64,000 nt of DNA, taken from positions 124,001 through 188,000 of the forward strand of contig NZ_NNBK01000001.1 of NCBI RefSeq assembly GCF_002803075.1, read 5' to 3'. The position numbers and the translations under genes were made by a program. Below the pieces are notes generated by a model, which made no database searches, had not been told where the DNA came from, and saw only the letters and a list, made by a program, of their open reading frames with translations. The stretch comes from Streptomyces sp. CB01373. Lineage in GTDB: Bacteria > Actinomycetota > Actinomycetes > Streptomycetales > Streptomycetaceae. Position 1 is the stretch's first letter. Every line of letters starts with the position of its first letter. Positions 17,059-24,795 of this stretch are shown in pieces.

Positions 17059-18096
17059 CTAGCCGAACTGCTGCTCCAGGTCCTTGAGCTTGCGCTCCAG
17101 GGAGTCGAGACGCGGCAAAGCCATTGTGTCGTCCTCCGCGGTGAGGTCGAAGGCGCCGCTCTCGGAACCCTTGCGGACGGGCTGCAGGGACGGACGCGTG
17201 AGCGCCGGAAGCTCCGCCGCCGCTATGGCAGGCTCCGTGGTGACCTGGCTGGAGCCGCGCTCCAGGGCCTGCTGCTCCGTCTGCCGGCCGCCGCGCCCGA
17301 CGAAGCCGCGGTGACCCCGGCTGAGCGCCTTCAGCTGCGCCCGCTCCATGCGCTCCTGGTCGCGCCGCAGTCGCCGGTTCTCCGTCTTCTGGCGCTCGTC
17401 CTCACGCACCTCTTCGACCGCCTCGTCCAGGCTGCGCACGCCCTCCAGGAGCATCAGCGACCAGGCCTTGTAGGTCTCACGCGGCGCCCGCAGCCAGCGC
17501 ACTATGCGGATCTGCGGCAGCGGGCGCGGCACCAGACCCTGCTCGCGCAGGGCGGCCCGGCGGGTCTGCTTCAGCGCGCGGTCGAACAGGACCGCGGCCG
17601 AGAGAGACATGCCCGCGAAGAAGTGCGGCGCCCCCGCGTGGTCGAGGCCCCTGGGCGCGTGCACCCAGTTGAACCAGGCCGCGGCGGCGGCGAACATCCA
17701 CACGAGTATCCGGGAGCCGAGCGCCGCGTCACCGTGGCTGGCCTCGCGCACCGCGAGCACGGAACAGAACATCGCCGCGCCGTCCAGGCCGAACGGCACG
17801 AGGTACTGCCAGCCGTCGCTCAGGCCGAGGTTCTGCTCGCCGAAGCCGACCAGGCCGTGGAAGGAGAGCGCGGCGGCCACCGCCGCGCAGCAGAACAGCA
17901 GTACGTAGGAGGCCGTGCCGTAGACGGCCTCCTTGCGCCTGCGGCGCTCCTCGCTGCGCTCCCACGAGTCGTCCGCGCTCGCGTTCTCCCCGGAGGAGCG
18001 CTTGCCGCGCACGAGCACCGCAACCGCCGTCAGCACGCCCAGGAGCAGCACGGCGCCCGGAAGCAGCCAGTTCAGCGATATGTCGGTCAGTCTCAT
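17059..18096 (-). CDS. DUF2637 membrane protein
   Basis: A 345-residue protein beginning MRLTDISLNWLLPGAVLLLG. Four membrane helices occupy about residues 10-175: one N-terminal helix, then YVLLFCCAAVAAALSFHGL, WQYLVPFGLDGAAMFCSVLA and ILVWMFAAAAAWFNWVHA. The conserved FGLDG and NW motifs are typical of DUF2637, a Streptomyces family related to plasmid spread (Spd) proteins. A charged, coiled-coil-prone cytoplasmic tail follows (about 225-280, RLRRDQERMERAQLKALSRG). The C-terminal LDSLERKLKDLEQQFG is amphipathic. AAGGGA precedes the ATG at 18096. Its function is unknown, and no transfer genes are nearby. Confidence 0.87.
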   Translation of the reverse strand: MRLTDISLNWLLPGAVLLLGVLTAVAVLVRGKRSSGENASADDSWERSEERRRRKEAVYGTASYVLLFCCAAVAAALSFHGLVGFGEQNLGLSDGWQYLVPFGLDGAAMFCSVLAVREASHGDAALGSRILVWMFAAAAAWFNWVHAPRGLDHAGAPHFFAGMSLSAAVLFDRALKQTRRAALREQGLVPRPLPQIRIVRWLRAPRETYKAWSLMLLEGVRSLDEAVEEVREDERQKTENRRLRRDQERMERAQLKALSRGHRGFVGRGGRQTEQQALERGSSQVTTEPAIAAAELPALTRPSLQPVRKGSESGAFDLTAEDDTMALPRLDSLERKLKDLEQQFG

Positions 18097-18423
18097 CTGG
18101 GGTCCCTTGCATTGGGATAGGGCGTAACGCCCGCTATAGTGACCCAATCCCATCGGCCCTCAGGGGTTTTCGGGGCAAGAGGCCGCCAAGGAGGTGCAAG
18201 GGGATGCCCGGGGCGGCGTTCTGCTCGAACTGCCGCTTGAGGGGCGGGAGTTGAGTTCGAATAAGACTACCCATACGGATGGTTCCGCGGATAGTTCCCG
18301 CGGCAGGTGAGGATTTTGTGAATCACCTGTGACCTTGTGGGTGTCCCAGTCGCAGGTGATCCTACGCGATCGCGGTGGGTCCTTCGGACCGCAGGGGCCG
18401 GTTCGTCCCGGTGTGACGGGGGT
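18097..18423. promoter_or_regulatory. Intergenic region upstream of the DUF2637 gene
   Basis: No gene is supported in these 327 bases. They contain several short inverted repeats, for example CCGCGG-N7-CCGCGG near 18285 and ATCACCTG/CAGGTGAT near 18320-18360, and a comparatively AT-rich patch near 18255-18320 that could hold the promoter. Confidence 0.3.
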
Positions 18424-19257
18424 TCAACCCGCGGCGGCGGCCGTCAGTTTGGCGATCCGGTCCGCGTCGCGGGTGCGCGGGCAGGTGACACAGAGGTCCT
18501 CGGGGCGCACGGTGTAGAACATGCAGCAGCTCGCCCGGTCGCGGGTGGGCAGCGACTCGCCGCCCGGCCCGGTCAGCTCCCGGAAGGCGGCGGAGCCGAC
18601 GTACGGCCGGGTCGCTCCCGGCAGCAGCAGTTCCAGTTCGCGCATCGCCCGCCGCTGCTCGCCGAGCAGATGGGCGACGTACCAGAGACCCTCGACGATC
18701 TCGTCGGTCGCCATGCCCCACAGGGCGCGCCCGCGCCGGCGCATACGGGGGCCGAACCCGGTCAGCACGGGCTCCAGGTGCTCGGCGACGGCCGCGCGCA
18801 GTTCGGCCCGCAGCGCCTCCTCGTCGGGCACGACGCGCGCGCCGGGCAGTGCGGCCGCCGGGTCGCCCGGCAGGCAGGCGAAGGCGGTGGGACGTACGGC
18901 CATGCGGCCGGCGGTCCGGTCGTAGGAGACGTGGGTCACGGGGATGCGGGGCACCCGGCGGTGCAGGAACCACGGCACGGTGAACAGCAGGCAGGCGGGC
19001 CAGGCGTAGCGGTGCAGTCCGAAGCTCGCCACGACGTCCGGGCGCGCGGGTGTGCCGTAGTCGCGCAGCACCTGGGCGTCGTCCCAGGCCAGGAAGGCGT
19101 CCAGGCCTGTCCCGCCCGCCGCGAGGGAGGCGGCCAGGGTCCAGCCGCCGCCGTCCGGGACGGGCTCGCCGGGGCCGGGCTCCGTCACCGTGAGGCCGGG
19201 GAAGACCTCGGTGAGGCGGGCGTAGGCGTCCGCCACGGCCGAAGGGGGCACAGGCAT
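18424..19257 (-). CDS. FhuF-like ferric iron/siderophore reductase
   Basis: A 277-residue (2Fe-2S)-binding protein. The C-terminal SCCMFYTVRPEDLCVTCPR holds the C-C-x(n)-C-x2-C set that binds the cluster in FhuF-type siderophore reductases. The middle part (LLFTVPWFLHRRVPRI, WGMATDEIVEGLWYVAHLLGE) matches the family. It probably releases iron from imported ferric siderophores in the cytoplasm. A 20-base palindromic iron box 30 bases upstream indicates repression by a DtxR/DmdR-type regulator under iron sufficiency. No transporter is adjacent. Confidence 0.88.
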   Translation of the reverse strand: MPVPPSAVADAYARLTEVFPGLTVTEPGPGEPVPDGGGWTLAASLAAGGTGLDAFLAWDDAQVLRDYGTPARPDVVASFGLHRYAWPACLLFTVPWFLHRRVPRIPVTHVSYDRTAGRMAVRPTAFACLPGDPAAALPGARVVPDEEALRAELRAAVAEHLEPVLTGFGPRMRRRGRALWGMATDEIVEGLWYVAHLLGEQRRAMRELELLLPGATRPYVGSAAFRELTGPGGESLPTRDRASCCMFYTVRPEDLCVTCPRTRDADRIAKLTAAAAG

Positions 19258-19286
19258 GCCGGATCCACCGTTTTCACATCGACTGT

Positions 19287-19306
19287 AAGTAAGGCTTACC
19301 TTACTT
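19287..19306. promoter_or_regulatory. Iron box (DmdR/DtxR-type operator)
   Basis: AAGTAAGGCTTACCTTACTT is an almost perfect palindrome close to the actinobacterial DtxR/IdeR/DmdR consensus (TTAGGTTAGGCTAACCTAA). It lies directly upstream of the FhuF-like gene. Confidence 0.85.
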
Positions 19307-19421
19307 CACTCAATCGAAATGTGAAGCCTTGGCCTACAGTGCCTAAGGTGCTTGACGGCTGGTCGACAACCCGCCGTAATGACCACAAGCACCTCAAGCA
19401 CCCCAAGCCCGGAGGAGAACC

Positions 19422-20270
19422 GTGAAGCAGGGCGCGCAGGACTCCACCGGCATCCGGACCCCCGGGGCCGGCGGGGGCGCCGTGCCGCGTGTGCCGTGCC
19501 AGCCGCAGACCGGGGACCTGCGGCGCGAGCGGGGAGCCGCTGATCCGTGGCGAAAGCAGGAGGCCACGGCCGCCGCGGACCGCCCGGCGGAGGGCGTCCG
19601 CGGCGAGCACACGCACGGCGAACCGCCCGTGCCGAGCCCCCGGCCCCTGGTGCGGCGCTCCTCCGTGCGCGGTCAGATCCTGCAGGCCCTGCGCACCGCC
19701 CTGGTGGCGGGGGAGCTGAAACCCGGCGAGGTCTACTCGGCGCCCGCGCTCGGCGAGCGGTTCGGGGTGTCCGCGACCCCCGTGCGCGAGGCGATGCAGC
19801 AACTCACGCTGGAGGGCGCCGTCGAGGTCGTGCCCAACCGCGGCTTCCGGGTGGTCGAGCGAGGCGGCCGCGAGCTCGCCGAACTGGCCGAGGTGCGGGC
19901 CCTGCTGGAGGTGCCGGTGATGCTGCGGCTGGCCCGCCGCGTGCCCGTCGAGCGCTGGGCCGAGCTGCGGCCGCTCGCCGAGGCCACCGTGCGGGCCGCG
20001 TCCTCCGGCTGCCGGGCGACCTACGCCGAGGCCGACCGCGCCTTCCACCGCGCGGTGCTGTCCCTCTCCGGGAACGAGCAGCTCGTCCAGATCGCCGAGG
20101 ACCTGCACCGCCGCGCGCAGTGGCCGCTCGTCGGCGGCGCCGTCCGCCCGGCCCGCGCCGACCTGCTCGCCGACGCGGCCGAACACACCGCCCTCCTCGA
20201 CGCCCTCGTCGCCCGCGACGTGGAAGTGGTCCGCAGCCTGGCCACCGAGCACTTCGCAGGAGCGGACTAG
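19422..20270 (+). CDS. GntR-family (FadR/FCD subgroup) transcriptional regulator
   Basis: A 282-residue regulator. The first 75 residues are disordered and look like a lineage-specific extension. The winged helix is at about 78-145: SVRGQILQALRTALVAGELKPGEVYSAPAL in two halves and GVSATPVREAMQQLTLEGAVEVVPNRGF. The FCD ligand domain is at about 150-275, with ELAEVRALLEVPVMLRLA, the metal-site D/H pattern in EADRAFHRAVL, and H residues near the end (AAEHTALLDALVARD). The start is a GTG with GGAGG upstream. The effector is unknown. The iron box lies about 115 bases upstream, closer to the divergent gene. Confidence 0.88.
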   Translation: MKQGAQDSTGIRTPGAGGGAVPRVPCQPQTGDLRRERGAADPWRKQEATAAADRPAEGVRGEHTHGEPPVPSPRPLVRRSSVRGQILQALRTALVAGELKPGEVYSAPALGERFGVSATPVREAMQQLTLEGAVEVVPNRGFRVVERGGRELAELAEVRALLEVPVMLRLARRVPVERWAELRPLAEATVRAASSGCRATYAEADRAFHRAVLSLSGNEQLVQIAEDLHRRAQWPLVGGAVRPARADLLADAAEHTALLDALVARDVEVVRSLATEHFAGAD

Positions 20271-20299
20271 CGGACCAGCGGACGCGCGGACCGAAGGGT

Positions 20300-20319
20300 G
20301 CGGGCCGTGCGCGGCCCGC
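20300..20319. terminator. Short hairpin between convergent genes
   Basis: GCGGGCCG and CGGCCCGC pair around TGCG in the 56-base gap between two converging genes. Confidence 0.5.
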
Positions 20320-20326
20320 TTCCCGC

Positions 20327-21115
20327 TCAGACCGTCGCCGCCCCCGGTGCCGGTGGGGCCGGTGCCAGTTGGTGGGCCAGCCAGGTCGGTACGCCGCCGA
20401 GGAGGCGGAACAGGCGGCGGGCCTCCTCACGCAGGCGGGACGCCTCCGGTTCGGTTTCCGTGTCGGACAGGGAGACCAGGGCCGGCGCGGTGCCGACGAG
20501 GTAGCCCAGTTCCTCGCTGAGGCGGAGCGACTCGGCGAAGCCGTTCCGGGCCTCGGCCAACTCGCCGTCCCGCAGCGCCAGTCCGGCCAGATGGCGCCAG
20601 GTGAAGGAGAGCAGCAGCGGATCGCCGTGCGCGATCGCGCCCGCGTGCGCGCGCCGGAAGGCGGCGTGCGCGGCCTGAGGGGACCGGGTGAGGTTCTCCG
20701 CGATCAGACCTCGCCGGAAGTCCAGCAGGGCCCGCCCCGGCACCCCGGGCGGCACCAGCGCCGCGGCCCGGCCGAGCGCCGACCGCGCCTCGTCCGCCCG
20801 GTCCCGTACGCCGTGCAGCGTGGCCGCGTAGGCAAGGTACCCGCGTTCACAAGCGGCCGCGCCCCGCTCCTCGTCGGTGTCGGCCAGCGCCTCCGCGGTG
20901 CGCAGCGCGTCCTCGGCTTCCTCCCAGCCCGCCTCGGTGTACAGGCAGCGTTCGACCAGCAGCGCCGTTCTCTGGAGCGCGGCGGCCGCGGTGGCCGACT
21001 GGAGCAGCGCCGCCGCGTCGGCCCAGCACGCGCGTGAGCGCAGCCGCCATACCGCGGTCTGGAGTGGATCGTCACCAGGGGTCGTTCCGTTACCAGACAT
21101 GGCGGTATGCGCCAC
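20327..21115 (-). CDS. Tetratricopeptide-repeat protein
   Basis: A 262-residue, Ala/Leu/Arg-rich helical protein. Helix pairs are visible in WADAAALLQSATAAAALQRTALL, the segment with EDALRTAEALADTDEERGAA, and RDGELAEARNGFAESLRLSEELG. These resemble TPR hairpins and suggest a protein-interaction scaffold. The GTG at 21115 is preferred because GGGAGG lies five bases before it; an ATG five codons later is the alternative. Its partner is unknown. Confidence 0.75.
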   Translation of the reverse strand: MAHTAMSGNGTTPGDDPLQTAVWRLRSRACWADAAALLQSATAAAALQRTALLVERCLYTEAGWEEAEDALRTAEALADTDEERGAAACERGYLAYAATLHGVRDRADEARSALGRAAALVPPGVPGRALLDFRRGLIAENLTRSPQAAHAAFRRAHAGAIAHGDPLLLSFTWRHLAGLALRDGELAEARNGFAESLRLSEELGYLVGTAPALVSLSDTETEPEASRLREEARRLFRLLGGVPTWLAHQLAPAPPAPGAATV

Positions 21116-21266
21116 GTTGCCCTCCCCGAGCACGCCATCGAGCCTTGAGTGGTGGCGGCATCTCAGCACGAAATCCGTGGCCCGGCCAAGAGGATGGGTG
21201 AAAAATTTCACAAAGTCGTGGGACGGAGGGGGCGAAGGTGGCGCGCCCCCCTCGTCCGCCGCGGCC

Positions 21267-22967
21267 TCAACTCATGCGCAGCGCCAGGAAGAAGTCCAGC
21301 TTGTCCTCCAGGCGGGACAGGTCACGGCCCGTCAACTGCTCGATACGCCCGACCCGGTAGCGCAGCGTGTTGACGTGCAGGTGGAGACGGGTGGCGCAGC
21401 GGGTCCAGGAGCCGTCGCAGTCGAGGAAGGCCTCCAGGGTGGGGATCAGCTCGGCGCGGTGCCGGCGGTCGTACTCCCGCAGCGGGTCCAGCAGCCGCGC
21501 GGTGAAGGCGCGGCGCACGTCGTCCGGGACGAAGGGCAGCAGCAGTACGTGGGAGGCCAGCTCCTGGTGCCCGGCCGCGCAGACGCGCCCCGGGCGCGCC
21601 GCCGCGACCCGCCGGGCGTGCCGGGCCTCCTCCAGTGCCCCGCGCAGCCCCTCGGCCGAGTGCACGGTCGCGCTGACGCCCAGGGTGAGCCGCCCGTCGC
21701 CGTCCAGTCCGGCCGACAGCGGGTCGCGTACGGCCTCCAGCAGCGCGTCGGCGAGGATCCCGGTCTCGGAGCCGTCGTGCTCGGTAGAGACGGCAGGGAG
21801 CGGTACGAGCGCGATCGCCTCGTCGTCCGTGTGGGCGACGGCTGTCCGGGCGGAGGGCTCGGCACCGCTCCCGTGCGTCCCCCTGCCCGAAGAGCCGGGG
21901 GGAGCGTCGACGAGGATCTCCTCAAGGAGCGCCTGGGCGATCCGCCCGCCCTCGCCCCGCCCGTCGTCCCACTCGACGCTCGCCACGATCACCTGCCAGT
22001 GCGGCGCCGCCCCGATACCGGGCAGCAGCACCGGCGCGGCCACCCTCAGCCGCGCGGCGACCTCCGCGGGCGGCGCGCCGGTCTGCACCAGCTCCAGCAC
22101 CTCCTGGGCCAGGCGCCTGCGCACCGTGCGGGCCGCGTCGCGGCGGTCCCGTTCGACCGCGATGAGCTGGGTGACACCCTGGAGCAGGTCCAGCCGCTCG
22201 TCGGGCCACTCGCCCGCGTCCGCCTCCACGGCCAGCAGCCAGTCCGACAGCACCGTCTCGCGCACGTCCGGAGCGGCCTGCGGTGAGCGGCCACCGCCGC
22301 GGATGGGGAACAGGGAGTACGTCGTCGGGCCCAGCGTCACCCGGTGCGGGCCGCGCCGGCCGGTGCGGGCGGCCGACAGGTGCTCGGCGGCGAGCCGGGC
22401 GCACACGTCGGGGGCCAGCGCCGGACCGGGCACCCTGGGCCCGGCGATGAGCCGGCCGGTGGGGGAGAGCAGCCAGGCCCGCAGGTCCAGGTCGGAGCCC
22501 AGCAGGTCGAGCACCACGTCCGGGCCGCCGCCCGCCGGGCCGGCCGTCATCATCCTGCGGTGCCGCTCCACCACGGCCGCGAGGTCACCGGCGCGCTCGC
22601 CGGACACCTGCCGCACGACGTGCTCGGTGATCGTCGCGAACGCCACCGACTCGTTCACCGCGAACAGCGGCAGCCCGTGCCGGGCGCAGGCCGCCACGAG
22701 GTCCTCGGGCACCGGCCCCAGCTCCGCCTCGCCCGCCGCCAGGGCGGCCACCCCGGCCCGTACCAGGATCCGTACGAACGGCTCGGAGTCGGCGGCGTCC
22801 CGGCGCCAGGCGAGCCCCGACAGCACCAGCTCACCGCCGGAGAGGTAGCGGCTGGGATCGCGCAGGTCGGTGGTCATGACACCCCGGACGGTACGGTCCA
22901 GCTCCTCCTCCCCGCCGAGCAGCTTCAGGCCCAGCGCATCGGTGTCCAGCAGTGCGCGCAGCCGCAT
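21267..22967 (-). CDS. pucR: PucR-family regulator of purine catabolism
   Basis: A 566-residue regulator. An N-terminal purine catabolism PucR-like domain spans about 1-125 (MRLRALLDTDALGLKLLGGEEELDR onward, LRDPSRYLSGGELVLSG). A long central region contains GGDEF-like or accessory sequence. The C-terminal PucR HTH_30 domain contains LEAFLDCDGSWTRCATRLHLHVNTLRYRVGRIEQLTGRDL read in parts. It is divergent from the xanthine dehydrogenase genes with a 361-base shared promoter region full of palindromes, so direct control of the xdh operon is likely. The ATG at 22967 is chosen because the conserved domain starts there. Confidence 0.9.
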   Translation of the reverse strand: MRLRALLDTDALGLKLLGGEEELDRTVRGVMTTDLRDPSRYLSGGELVLSGLAWRRDAADSEPFVRILVRAGVAALAAGEAELGPVPEDLVAACARHGLPLFAVNESVAFATITEHVVRQVSGERAGDLAAVVERHRRMMTAGPAGGGPDVVLDLLGSDLDLRAWLLSPTGRLIAGPRVPGPALAPDVCARLAAEHLSAARTGRRGPHRVTLGPTTYSLFPIRGGGRSPQAAPDVRETVLSDWLLAVEADAGEWPDERLDLLQGVTQLIAVERDRRDAARTVRRRLAQEVLELVQTGAPPAEVAARLRVAAPVLLPGIGAAPHWQVIVASVEWDDGRGEGGRIAQALLEEILVDAPPGSSGRGTHGSGAEPSARTAVAHTDDEAIALVPLPAVSTEHDGSETGILADALLEAVRDPLSAGLDGDGRLTLGVSATVHSAEGLRGALEEARHARRVAAARPGRVCAAGHQELASHVLLLPFVPDDVRRAFTARLLDPLREYDRRHRAELIPTLEAFLDCDGSWTRCATRLHLHVNTLRYRVGRIEQLTGRDLSRLEDKLDFFLALRMS

Positions 22968-23328
22968 TCTCGTCGCCGCCGTTCTGTGTCTCGAAAAGTA
23001 CGATGGATCATGTGGCGGGGGCCCGTCCGCGTGGCCGGGCGACAGCTCCGCCAGGAGGTGAGACCGCGTCCCCCCGGCCACCGCTGTTTCCAGGGGGAAC
23101 GGAAGAGGTTTCTGAAGGCCTCGTTTCATACGAATCTACAAGATGCCCGCGCTGGCCAGCCAAACCCTTCATGGTTTCCGTGACTCACGGGCCGGAGCGG
23201 TGAACTGTGTACTGGTCCTGCTCCGCGTAAAAGGGACAGGAACGAGCCGGGCCCGCCGCACACGGATTGGCTCAATCCGTACTCACGACGACTTGCGACG
23301 ACTCAAGAGACGAAGAAGAGAGCCGGTC
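22968..23328. promoter_or_regulatory. pucR/xdh divergent promoter region with three palindromes
   Basis: No gene is supported. Candidate operators are ACGGATTG-GCT-CAATCCGT at 23262-23280 (perfect 8-bp arms, 49 bases before the xdh start), CCGTGA-C-TCACGG at 23178-23190 (perfect) and AAACC-N6-GGTTT at 23162-23177. PucR or a purine-responsive repressor are the likely binders; this is inferred from position. Confidence 0.6.
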
Positions 23329-24228
23329 ATGGACTTCCTTCGCCCCGCCAGCTGGGAGGAGGCGCTCGCCGCGAAGGCCGAGCACCCCGCCGCCGTGCCG
23401 ATCGCGGGCGGCACCGACGTGATGGTCGAGATCAACTTCGACCACCGCCGGCCCGAGTACCTCCTCGACCTGAACCGGGTCGCCGACCTCCAGGAGTGGG
23501 AGGTCGGCGAGGACGCCGTGCGGCTCGGCGCCTCCGTTCCGTACACGAAGATCATGGAGAACCTGCGGGCCGAGCTGCCGGGCCTGGCCCTCGCCTCGCA
23601 CACGGTCGCCTCCCCGCAGATCCGCAACCGCGGCGGGGTCGGCGGCAACCTCGGCACCGCCTCCCCGGCGGGCGACGCCCACCCCGCCCTGCTGGCGGCC
23701 GGCGCCGAGGTCGAGGTGGAGTCGGTCCGCGGCTCCCGCCGGATCCCGATCGACGACTTCTACACCGGCGTCAAGCGCAACGCCCTGCAGCCCGACGAGC
23801 TGATCCGCGCCGTCCACGTCCGGAGGGCCGACGGACCGCAGCAGTTCTCCAAGGTCGGTACCCGCAACGCCATGGTCATCGCCGTGTGCGCCTTCGGTCT
23901 CGCCCTGCACCCGGAGACCCGGACGGTGCGCACCGGCATCGGCTCCGCCGCGCCCACGCCCGTCCGGGCGAAGACCGCCGAGGAGTTCCTGAACGCGGCG
24001 CTCGACGAGGGCGGCTTCTGGGACAGCGGGGAGATCATCACCCCGTCGGTCGCCCGGCAGTTCGCGCAGCTCTGCTCCGCCGCCTGCAACCCGATCGACG
24101 ACGTCCGGGGCACCGCGAGCTACCGCCGCCACGCGGTGGGCGTCATGGCCCGCCGGACGCTCACCTGGACCTGGGAGTCGTACCGCGGCGCACGAGGCAC
24201 CGCCTGTCAGAAGGGGGGCGCTGCGTGA
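23329..24228 (+). CDS. Xanthine dehydrogenase FAD-binding subunit
   Basis: A 299-residue FAD subunit of a heterotrimeric molybdenum hydroxylase. The FAD-binding motifs are PIAGGTDVMVEINF (about 23-36) and ASPQIRNRGGVGGNLGTASPAGD (about 97-119), and the CODH-type C-terminal domain follows (RNAMVIAVCAFGLAL, ASYRRHAVGVMARR). It passes electrons from the FeS subunit to NAD or another acceptor. It is the first gene of the xdh operon, and its stop overlaps the next start (TGATG). Confidence 0.92.
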   Translation: MDFLRPASWEEALAAKAEHPAAVPIAGGTDVMVEINFDHRRPEYLLDLNRVADLQEWEVGEDAVRLGASVPYTKIMENLRAELPGLALASHTVASPQIRNRGGVGGNLGTASPAGDAHPALLAAGAEVEVESVRGSRRIPIDDFYTGVKRNALQPDELIRAVHVRRADGPQQFSKVGTRNAMVIAVCAFGLALHPETRTVRTGIGSAAPTPVRAKTAEEFLNAALDEGGFWDSGEIITPSVARQFAQLCSAACNPIDDVRGTASYRRHAVGVMARRTLTWTWESYRGARGTACQKGGAA

Positions 24229-24794
24229 TGCGCGTCAACTTCATCGTCAACGGACGACCGCAGCAGGCCGACGACGTCTGGGAGGGGGAGTCCCTGCTGT
24301 ACGTCCTGCGCGAGCGACTGGGGCTGCCCGGCTCCAAGAACGCCTGCGAGCAGGGCGAGTGCGGCTCGTGCACGGTGCGCCTTGACGGCGTGCCGGTGTG
24401 CTCCTGCCTGGTCGCCGCCGGGCAGGCCGAGGGCCGCGAGGTCGTGACCGTCGAGGGCCTGGCGGACTTCGCCGAGCAGCGGTCCGGCGGCACTCGGGCC
24501 CGCGGTACGACGCTGGAGGACGCCCAGCGGTGGCAGGCGCGGGGCGCGCAGCCCGGCGTGGGCGGTGAACTCTCGCCGATCCAGCAGGCGTTCATCGACG
24601 CGGGCGCCGTCCAGTGCGGGTTCTGCACCCCGGGCCTGCTGGTCGCCGCCGACGAGATGCTGGAACGCAACCCCGACCCGACCGACGCGGACATCCGCGA
24701 GGCACTGTCGGGCAACCTGTGCCGCTGCACGGGCTACGAGAAGATCATGGACGCGGTCCGCCTGGCGGCCGCCCGGCAGTCCGAGGGGGTCTGA
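24228..24794 (+). CDS. Xanthine dehydrogenase (2Fe-2S) subunit
   Basis: A 188-residue iron-sulfur subunit. The plant-type ferredoxin cluster is bound by CEQGECGSCTVRLDGVPVCSC. The second, helical cluster is bound by CGFCTPGLLVAADEML and NLCRCTGYEKIMDAVR. An insert of about 25 residues (ADFAEQRSGGTRARGTTLED) lies between the domains. ATG 24228 overlaps the upstream stop; a GTG at 24225 is an alternative start. It lies between the FAD and molybdopterin subunits in a tightly packed operon. Confidence 0.93.
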   Translation: MRVNFIVNGRPQQADDVWEGESLLYVLRERLGLPGSKNACEQGECGSCTVRLDGVPVCSCLVAAGQAEGREVVTVEGLADFAEQRSGGTRARGTTLEDAQRWQARGAQPGVGGELSPIQQAFIDAGAVQCGFCTPGLLVAADEMLERNPDPTDADIREALSGNLCRCTGYEKIMDAVRLAAARQSEGV

Positions 24795-24795
24795 G

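Noticed and set aside
18378..18440. tRNA-like GGTTC segment upstream of the DUF2637 gene
   Set aside because: No acceptor, D or anticodon arm can be folded around it, and part of it is the stop region of the FhuF-like gene.
19422..19650. Shorter start for the GntR gene at the HTH
   Set aside because: The GTG at 19422 has a strong GGAGG site, so the disordered N-terminal extension is probably real.
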